Of a stretch of DNA of 64,000 bases, positions 55,500-61,946 are shown piece after piece (position 1 is the stretch's first letter; the number at the start of each line of letters is the position of its first letter). Origin of the DNA: Muribaculaceae bacterium (lineage in GTDB: Bacteria > Bacteroidota > Bacteroidia > Bacteroidales > Muribaculaceae); assembly GCA_022508985.1 (NCBI GenBank), contig JAFLUA010000003.1, positions 62,001 to 126,000 on the forward strand, given 5' to 3'. The translations under genes and the position numbers were made by a program. Below the pieces are notes generated by a model that searched no databases, was not told the DNA's origin, and saw only the letters and a list, made by a program, of their open reading frames with translations.

Positions 55500-58400
55500 A
55501 TGAAGAAGTATCTACTTGGATTTCTCTGCATGCTGTTGTTTGTTGGTCTTAGCGCCACCTCGAGAGACATCTCCCTGCGCGACGCCCAAAAACTGGCAGC
55601 CGAAGGCAAAATCAAACAATTGCCTACATCTATCGCGGCTAAAACGATTGGCACCAAGCATGGCGCTATCAAATTTGCCAAAAACGCCAACATTTCACAG
55701 CAAAGCCTCTTGAACAAGCAAAAAGCGGCAAGTAAGGCTTTTCGCCCGGCGAAAGCACCCCGCAAAGTAACAGCTGCCGGTGCTAACATTTATGGCTATG
55801 TTTCCTACTCCGACGACCCCGACTTTTGGCCCGGCCTCGCTGAACTGACTCCTTCGGGTTACGAAAATTTGTGGAGTGATCCTCTTTTTGAAGATTACTA
55901 TATGAACGCCACAAATGGCTGGCTCGTCGACGACAAGATTGTCGGTGTGTTCCCCGACATCTATGGCGGATATATTTACGGCTACTACAAGTATGCGTTC
56001 GACTTCAACACCGGCGAGCTCCTCGACCTCGTAGAGTATCCTCTCGATCAAGCTGATATCATGTTCTTTATATCGGCTTTCAACCCTGAAACAAACAAAA
56101 TATATGGTTACGCCTACAACTTCAATGACGACGGCGAACTTTATTGGTGTGTTGCCGATGCCGACAATCCTCTCGATGCCGAAGCAGTAGCTTTTGCTAC
56201 AGAAGATTTCTGCTACTCGTTGTGTTTCAACCCGGCCGATGGCAATTTCTATGGTGTCAACATCAACCAAGAATTTGTTAAAATCAACGAAGCCGGCGTT
56301 CAGACTGTGATTAGCGAAGTGCCGCAAGAAGGTGCCGCTACTTATCAAACAGGTATTGTGTATAGCCCAGTTGCCGGCAAATTCTATTGGAACTGCAATC
56401 TCACGGACGATTACGACTTTGCTTCATATCTCTACACGATTACTCCCGAAGGTAAGTTTGACCTCGTGATGGACTTCCCTTATGGCGAAGAATTCAGCTA
56501 TTTCTTAACGACCGATGTCGTTACCAATCCCGACAAGCCCACTCGTCCCGAAGTTGAATCGCTATCATTCAATAAGGGTGCTTTGGCCGGAACTGTAACA
56601 TTCAAACTACCGGCAACCTATGGCGACGAACGTCCCCTCCCGTCGGTAATAAACTATACGGCACTCCTCGACAACACTACATACAAGAGTGCGACAGCAG
56701 CTCCGGGCGAATCTGTATCTGTTAACTACGAAGTTGCCGAATCGGGATTCCACACCTTTGGCATCTTTGTAACTGTCGACGGCGTTGAAAGCTCAACAGC
56801 CTCAACACGCGCATTTATAGGCAACGACACACCCGTGGCTCCTGCTAATGTTGCCCTTTCTACCGAAAAAGTAACATGGTCGGCAGTTACTACCGGTGTT
56901 AACAACGGTTTTGTCGACGCTGCTGCCGTTGAATATAAGGTTACTTTGAATGGCGAACCCGTTGGCACAACTAAAAACACCGAGATTGCTGTAAGCATTC
57001 CCGAAAACGAACCCCTCACAGGATATGTTGCCGAAGTCGTTGCCGTATGCAATGGCCTTGAAAGCGCGCCTGCCAGCTCAAACAAACTCATCGCCGGTGA
57101 AGCTTTCGAACTCCCCGTTCATTTCGCACCGACAGCCGACGACTTCGATTTAATGTCGATCGTTTCATACAACATAGATGCTTCTGCTTATGCATGGGCC
57201 TGGGGCTCGGAAGACGACATCGACTTTGTTCAATCGGGTTACACAAATAGTGATGAGCCCATGGACGCATACCTCTTCTTGCCTCCAGTTAATATTGAAG
57301 ACAACAGCAAGTACTACACATTCAGCATGTATGTAGCGCTTAAGAGCGACTGGTATCCCGAAGAATACGTTGAAGTTGTTTATGCTACCGCTCCTAACAA
57401 AGACAGCGTAATCGGTACCATCGTTAAGCAGTACAAACCGACAGCAGTGCCCGGTTATGGCGATGAATGGAATTACGTTGAAGATTTGTTCAAAGTGCCC
57501 GCTGCCGGTCAATACTATGTTGCAATCCATTGCATCTCCGATGGCGACCAACTCGGTGTTATGGCGCGCGATTTCACTATCGAAGACAACAATATAACAG
57601 GCGACTCTCCTGCGGCTGTAAGCAACTTAAAGCTTGAAGCCGGCGAAAAAGGCGCTCTTGAAGCCACTGCTTCGTTCACGTTCCCGACAGAAACGCTCGA
57701 CGGCGACGCGCTCGACGCTAATTTAGCCCTCACCGCTACTGTCTCCTTGAGCGGTAACGATACTCCCGAAACAGTGACAGGCAAACCCGGCCAAGACGCA
57801 AGTGCAACCCTTACCACACTTCAGGGTAACAATACCGTAACCGTTGTTGTTAGCACTGCCGACGGCCTTTCAAGCCCGAAAGCTTCAGCTCAGGTTTATA
57901 CCGGTGTTAATCTGCCGGCAGCACCCGAAGAAATAAATATCGTAGCAGCACCTGATATGTTGAGTGCCGAAATTACTTGGACACCAGTAACAACAGCCGA
58001 GACACTCGGTGGCTATGTAGACCCCGCTGATATCACTTATACAATTTATGAATACTACGATCTCGGCTTCTTCTCCACATGGTTGCCCCTCGAATCAGGC
58101 ATCACCGGTACAAGCTATTCTATAAAACTCGAAAAAGGTGATCCTCAGCAAAACTACCTCTATGGTATTGGTGCCGACAATGCCGCAGGCTCAAGCTCTA
58201 AAATAACATTCCATTACGCGTTCCTTGGCACGCCATACGAATTACCCTTCTCTGAAAAACTCGACGACGAAGAAGAAGCATTGACAACATCGCCTTGGTA
58301 TCAATATAGCAGCATCAATGGCGTTTCTTACAATGCGACATGGCTATTGGCACAAATGAGCGACGTGGCCGACGTTGAAGATGGCGACCGCTATGCAATG

Positions 58401-58955
58401 GTAGCATTCACCAACGGCACTGCTGGTAAAGGTGCTCTGGGCATGCCTCGCTTCTCTACCAAAGGTTGTGACAGCGCCACTTTGACTATCGACCTTCTCA
58501 CAGGCCCCGGCACCGCTCCGGTGAAATTGTTCGCTCAGATTAACGAATCGGACAAACTAATCGAGTTTGGCGAATACTCTCCCGAAAGCTATACCGACGA
58601 AGAGATTACAGTTCTGAGCTACACTCTCCCGACAGAAGTTATGGGCGAATACTGGGTACAGGTATATCTTGAATCAGACTTCTCGACCCCATCCGACATC
58701 TTTGCTCTCTGTGGTGCTGAAGTTAAATCAGGCTCGTCAAGCATTGCCACTCTGCCCGTTAACAACTCTATAGCAGGCGGCAAAGGCGTTATCACCTTCC
58801 GCGGATTTGAAGGTAAACACATACTCGTATCAACTATCGATGGCCGAACTGTTGTAAACACTTCTGCAGCATCTAACGAAGCCACATTCACAGTTGAAAA
58901 AGGTATCTACGTTGTAAAAGCCGGCAAACGCACAGCAAAAGTCGTTGTTAAATAA
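55500..58955 (+). CDS. Large secreted protein with Fn3-like domains and type A T9SS sorting tail
   Basis: 1151 residues with signal peptide (to about 19). N-terminal half (about 90-345) is a WD/propeller-like domain with YGYVSYSDDP and repeats such as NKIYGYAYNFND. Then Fn3-like modules (near 350-440, 440-535, 715-795, 800-905), one jelly-roll-like region between them (about 540-700) and a second near 915-1065. The C-terminus after GSSSIATLPV is about 70 residues and ends GIYVVKAGKRTAKVVVK, the type A Por/T9SS sorting domain pattern. So it is probably exported by T9SS and attached to the cell surface. No T9SS machinery genes are in the window. Ligand unknown. Confidence 0.72.
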   Translation: MKKYLLGFLCMLLFVGLSATSRDISLRDAQKLAAEGKIKQLPTSIAAKTIGTKHGAIKFAKNANISQQSLLNKQKAASKAFRPAKAPRKVTAAGANIYGYVSYSDDPDFWPGLAELTPSGYENLWSDPLFEDYYMNATNGWLVDDKIVGVFPDIYGGYIYGYYKYAFDFNTGELLDLVEYPLDQADIMFFISAFNPETNKIYGYAYNFNDDGELYWCVADADNPLDAEAVAFATEDFCYSLCFNPADGNFYGVNINQEFVKINEAGVQTVISEVPQEGAATYQTGIVYSPVAGKFYWNCNLTDDYDFASYLYTITPEGKFDLVMDFPYGEEFSYFLTTDVVTNPDKPTRPEVESLSFNKGALAGTVTFKLPATYGDERPLPSVINYTALLDNTTYKSATAAPGESVSVNYEVAESGFHTFGIFVTVDGVESSTASTRAFIGNDTPVAPANVALSTEKVTWSAVTTGVNNGFVDAAAVEYKVTLNGEPVGTTKNTEIAVSIPENEPLTGYVAEVVAVCNGLESAPASSNKLIAGEAFELPVHFAPTADDFDLMSIVSYNIDASAYAWAWGSEDDIDFVQSGYTNSDEPMDAYLFLPPVNIEDNSKYYTFSMYVALKSDWYPEEYVEVVYATAPNKDSVIGTIVKQYKPTAVPGYGDEWNYVEDLFKVPAAGQYYVAIHCISDGDQLGVMARDFTIEDNNITGDSPAAVSNLKLEAGEKGALEATASFTFPTETLDGDALDANLALTATVSLSGNDTPETVTGKPGQDASATLTTLQGNNTVTVVVSTADGLSSPKASAQVYTGVNLPAAPEEINIVAAPDMLSAEITWTPVTTAETLGGYVDPADITYTIYEYYDLGFFSTWLPLESGITGTSYSIKLEKGDPQQNYLYGIGADNAAGSSSKITFHYAFLGTPYELPFSEKLDDEEEALTTSPWYQYSSINGVSYNATWLLAQMSDVADVEDGDRYAMVAFTNGTAGKGALGMPRFSTKGCDSATLTIDLLTGPGTAPVKLFAQINESDKLIEFGEYSPESYTDEEITVLSYTLPTEVMGEYWVQVYLESDFSTPSDIFALCGAEVKSGSSSIATLPVNNSIAGGKGVITFRGFEGKHILVSTIDGRTVVNTSAASNEATFTVEKGIYVVKAGKRTAKVVVK

Positions 58956-58977
58956 GCTTTTACCATACACTCCTACG

Positions 58978-59011
58978 GCGGGTCGGGCTTCATGCTCGGC
59001 CCGCTTTGTTT
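58978..59011 (+). terminator. Intrinsic terminator after the secreted-protein gene
   Basis: GCGGGTCGGGC, loop TTCAT, GCTCGGCCCGC (two G-U pairs), then TTTGTTT. Strong GC-rich stem. Confidence 0.85.
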
Positions 59012-59020
59012 CATACAACA

Positions 59021-59051
59021 TTGCATAGTAGCTTGAAAACTATTACCTTTG
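59021..59051 (+). promoter_or_regulatory. Promoter of the GDPD-EEP gene
   Basis: TTG at 59021-59023 and TACCTTTG at 59044-59051, spacer 20; ATG at 59101. Confidence 0.65.
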
Positions 59052-59100
59052 TGGTGATATGGGCCCAACCCCTCTCCGTTAATATTGAAAATTTAATTAT

Positions 59101-60612
59101 ATGAAACGATTTCTTTCTTTTATAGCGCTCATCGCCATCTTTAGTTCGGCCTACGCTGTTGTCCCCGAAGTAGTAGCACACCGAGGCTATCATCGTGCTC
59201 CCGGTTCGGCTGAAAATTCAATACGTGCACTCGTTAAAGCCGATTCTATCGGCGCTGAAAAATGCGAATTTGACGTATGGTTGTCGGCCGACGACGTGTT
59301 GTATGTCAACCATAACTCCGATGTAAATGGCGTTGTTATCGAGACGTCTAAATCGAAAGATATCGACGCTTGTCGTCTTAAAAATGGCGAACGCGTGCCG
59401 CGCCTCGAAGCCTTTCTCGACACGGCAAAAAATCTCGGCATAGACCTCGTGCTTGAAGTTAAACCGCATAAAGACACCGCTCGCGAAGATGTGGCAGTGC
59501 CCATGATTATAAAAATGGTAGCCGAAAAAGGGCTCACCGAACGCACAAGCTACATCTCGTTTTCGCGACACGCCTGCGAAATTCTTGCGCGCGACAACGG
59601 GCGACCCGTCCTCTTCCTTTCGGGCATAGCACCGCTCGAGCTTAAAGCTATGGGGTGCACAGGTGCCGATTTCAATATCAGTGTGTTTCGCAACCATCCC
59701 GATTGGATCGAGCAAATACATGCGTTAGGGATGCCCGTCAATATTTGGACTGTCGACAAGGAAGAAGACATTCAATATTGCATCGACAAAGGTGCCGATT
59801 TCATCACGACCAACGAGCCTGAATTGGCACAAAAGCTCATAGACCAAGCTTACGCCCCTCGCAAACTGAAAATAATGAGCTACAACCTGCGCTTTGGCGA
59901 ACTCGCATCAATGGAGCGTTTAGCTAACGAAATCAAAGAGCAAAACCCCGACTTTGTAGCTCTCCAAGAAGTAGATGTAAACAGCTTGCGCACAATGGCA
60001 AAGCACAACAACAATGTGCACTTCGTAAACGAGCTGGCAATGCGGACCGGCCTATTCGGCTTCTATGGCCGCACCCTTAACTTCCCCGACACGGCCGGCG
60101 TGGGTCGATACTATGGCGTTGCCATACTGTCACGGCATCCGGCCGTGAAGATTGAGACCCTGGAACTGCCCAACCCTAAAAACGTAGAGCCCAGAGTGGT
60201 CCTAAAAGGGAGATTCCTCCTCGATGGCAAAATGCCTTTCAATTTTGCCTCAACACACTTCGACTATCTATCGGCCGAAACGCAGGAACGCCAAGCCAAC
60301 TACCTCGTTGAAAAATTGATGCAAGATTCTATCCCTACTGTCGTGGCCGGCGATTTTAACAGCGAACCGGGCTCTAACGCCATTACGGCCCTGAGCGAGC
60401 ACGCCGCCGTGCTGTCAGGCACAAATCCCACCTTCCCGGCTAAAGAGCCCAATGTGCGACTCGACCATATTTTTGGATTCCCGACAGCGGCTTTCATCCT
60501 CGAAAATACTCAAGAAGGACCCGCCGGACCTCATGCGGCATCCGACCACCTGCCCGTTATATCTTCTATAATAGTAGACTTCGGCAGTAAAGATAGCGAG
60601 CCTATCAAATAA
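59101..60612 (+). CDS. Fusion of glycerophosphodiester phosphodiesterase and endonuclease/exonuclease/phosphatase domains
   Basis: 503 residues with signal peptide (to about 19, FSSAYA). Domain 1 (about 22-245) is GDPD: VVAHRGYHRAPGSAENS (catalytic His, Arg; His25-27 region), EFDVWLSADDVL, VNHNSD and LEVKPH, all metal and acid-base residues present. Domain 2 (about 252-495) is the EEP (exonuclease-endonuclease-phosphatase/sphingomyelinase) fold: MSYNLRFG, LQEVDVN, VVAGDFNSEP, RLDHIFG and SDHLPVISS. An exported enzyme that could both cleave glycerophosphodiesters and remove a phosphate or act on another phosphodiester is plausible. The pairing is seen; joint function is inference. Confidence 0.88.
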   Translation: MKRFLSFIALIAIFSSAYAVVPEVVAHRGYHRAPGSAENSIRALVKADSIGAEKCEFDVWLSADDVLYVNHNSDVNGVVIETSKSKDIDACRLKNGERVPRLEAFLDTAKNLGIDLVLEVKPHKDTAREDVAVPMIIKMVAEKGLTERTSYISFSRHACEILARDNGRPVLFLSGIAPLELKAMGCTGADFNISVFRNHPDWIEQIHALGMPVNIWTVDKEEDIQYCIDKGADFITTNEPELAQKLIDQAYAPRKLKIMSYNLRFGELASMERLANEIKEQNPDFVALQEVDVNSLRTMAKHNNNVHFVNELAMRTGLFGFYGRTLNFPDTAGVGRYYGVAILSRHPAVKIETLELPNPKNVEPRVVLKGRFLLDGKMPFNFASTHFDYLSAETQERQANYLVEKLMQDSIPTVVAGDFNSEPGSNAITALSEHAAVLSGTNPTFPAKEPNVRLDHIFGFPTAAFILENTQEGPAGPHAASDHLPVISSIIVDFGSKDSEPIK

Positions 60613-60638
60613 GAGTGTTTAGGCAGAACGTAGGACGT

Positions 60639-60796
60639 CTACCAACTAAATATAATATCACTACCTATGTCCGGTATAACTGCGACATATCGGCGTTGAT
60701 ATGTAACGCTGCATCGAGTTTTGAGGACTCAATAAGGCAGTCTATCTTCCTTCGCCATTCGTCGTATCCTTCAGGTACTATTTTATCGGATTTCAT
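60639..60796 (-). pseudogene. Decayed fragment of a DUF1016 (YhcG-type) nuclease N-terminus
   Basis: On the minus strand ATG 60796 opens a 43-residue frame ending at TAG 60665-60667: EGYDEWRRKIDCLIESSKLD, AALHINADMSQLYR. The pattern EW..KI..LIE.SKL.AALH.NAD...LY matches the DUF1016 N-terminal domain. After YRT the family normally has IGxDI; that motif is found in the -1 frame (ATA GGT AGT GAT ATT) at 60668-60654, followed soon by a stop. So the gene is frameshifted and lacks everything beyond about 53 codons. It is a relic of a PD-(D/E)XK-type accessory nuclease. Confidence 0.55.
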
Positions 60797-60924
60797 TCTA
60801 CAGAATTACGAAAACATTTTTTAGAGGCTAATGATTTGAAGGTGAAAATCATATAAAGAATATCTTTCGCATAATAAAAGCAAAATTTTTGTTGCGAGTT
60901 TAGCCCTACTTACAACTTTTTTAT
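60797..60924. other. AT-rich spacer without a recognised gene
   Basis: Part of the gap between the GDPD-EEP gene and the ncRNA. Apart from the decayed fragment just downstream of 60639, I see no coding frame, repeat or hairpin of note here. Confidence 0.5.
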
Positions 60925-61178
60925 TAATTTTGCGATGACATATAAAGCGTTTATCCGACGCTCATTTGACGTTCTGAAAGTCTGGAAAATTTTCAATCAA
61001 GGTCAAATGAAGCAGTGATGGATGCCTTTCGAGTGTGAATATATTGTATATCTCCGCGAGGGGGGTATTATGTTCACATATTTGCGTGAGGCTCTAACTG
61101 CTCGTTTCATCTTGAAGGGTATTCCAGAGCCTCAGAACGTGAGACGAGTAGAGATACAGACTCTCACGCTTTTTTTGT
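60925..61178 (+). ncRNA. Candidate structured non-coding RNA with own promoter and terminator
   Basis: A -7 element TAATTTTG (60925-60932) has only a near-match -33 (TTTA, 60899-60902). Transcription would begin about 60938. Then five consecutive hairpins are visible: AGCGT/ACGCT (60946-60962); CATTTGAC/GTCAAATG (60963-61009); TGTGAA/TTCACA (61034-61078); TGAGGCTCT/AGAGCCTCA (61087-61134); and CGTGAGA/TCTCACG (61138-61168), the last followed by CTTTTTTT, an intrinsic terminator. All arms are perfect. GCGTGAG (61084-61090) can alternatively pair with CTCACGC (61163-61169). Class not recognised; a Bacteroidales-1/6S-like RNA is one option to test. A 72-codon frame across it is judged spurious. 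Confidence 0.65.
61138..61178 (+). terminator. Terminator of the candidate ncRNA
   Basis: CGTGAGA and TCTCACG with a 17-nt loop, then CTTTTTTTG. The stem is competing with an alternative GCGTGAG/CTCACGC pairing that starts upstream. Confidence 0.75.
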
Positions 61179-61226
61179 TCTTTTTTAACGCCTCTGAAGA
61201 GAGTCCGGCGGCATTATTATTGGAAT

Positions 61227-61946
61227 ATGGAACCAGATGAAGCAGAACGCATGCTGATAAATGCGATAAAAAAGACCAAAAAGGATCAAATTTGGACAGA
61301 TAATACTCAGTCTAAATTACTAAAGGAAAAGGGTATTACAATAAATATAATTAGCCGATTAAATTCCCATAAAGGAACAAAGGCTTACAGAATTCGAGAA
61401 AAACTTCAATTTAACGGGGAATATGATAAGCAGATCTCCAAAAATAAATATGTTTATCCTGATATCATCTTTCACGGCGGACAAAACATCTATGATAACC
61501 AAAAATTTGCTTGTGAAGCGAAAAGATATGATAAAATTAATATGCCTTCTACTTTAAATCTACTATTTTATGATTTGTATAAATTGGTTTCTTATCTGTA
61601 CCTTCTAAAAGATAATGACCCAGTCGGATTTGATAGAGTGTATATGATGATAATTGGTTGTGATAAGGACACCTTTTTAAAATTTTTCGAGAAATTACCT
61701 AAGCTGCAAAAAAGAATTAATGAAAATAATAATATATCTAAAGAAGTAGATAATATAAACTTAGGTGTAAAAGTGATTAGAAAATATTTTGAAGATCACG
61801 ATAAAAAAGAACATTTAAAATTTATTTTTATTCCTAAAAACTATCAGGAAGAAGATAAGATACAAACAATATCATTGGAACAATTAAAAAATGAGTCTTC
61901 TGATTTGAAGAATTTTATTAATAACTTTAATAATCAATTACAATGA
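61227..61946 (+). CDS. PD-(D/E)XK nuclease-like protein, AT-rich
   Basis: 239 residues. YVYPDIIFHGG (about 76-86) followed by FACEAKRYDK (about 94-103) gives the PD...ExK catalytic pattern of restriction-type endonucleases. The N-terminal part is helical and charged; the middle is a nuclease-like core with YDLYKLVSYLYLL; the C-terminal part is Lys/Asn rich. No methylase or specificity subunit is next to it, so it is not a complete restriction system. Base composition is much more AT-rich than the core, which points to recent acquisition. The stop overlaps the next ATG (ATGA). The role, defence or other, is unknown. Confidence 0.65.
   Translation: MEPDEAERMLINAIKKTKKDQIWTDNTQSKLLKEKGITINIISRLNSHKGTKAYRIREKLQFNGEYDKQISKNKYVYPDIIFHGGQNIYDNQKFACEAKRYDKINMPSTLNLLFYDLYKLVSYLYLLKDNDPVGFDRVYMMIIGCDKDTFLKFFEKLPKLQKRINENNNISKEVDNINLGVKVIRKYFEDHDKKEHLKFIFIPKNYQEEDKIQTISLEQLKNESSDLKNFINNFNNQLQ

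Noticed and set aside
60615-60824. 69-codon plus-strand ORF after the GDPD-EEP gene
   Set aside because: Antisense to the DUF1016-like frame, which has the better protein evidence.
61012-61240. 72-codon plus-strand ORF over the ncRNA region
   Set aside because: It crosses two perfect hairpins and an intrinsic terminator and overlaps the following gene; codon pattern is not protein-like. Treated as RNA.
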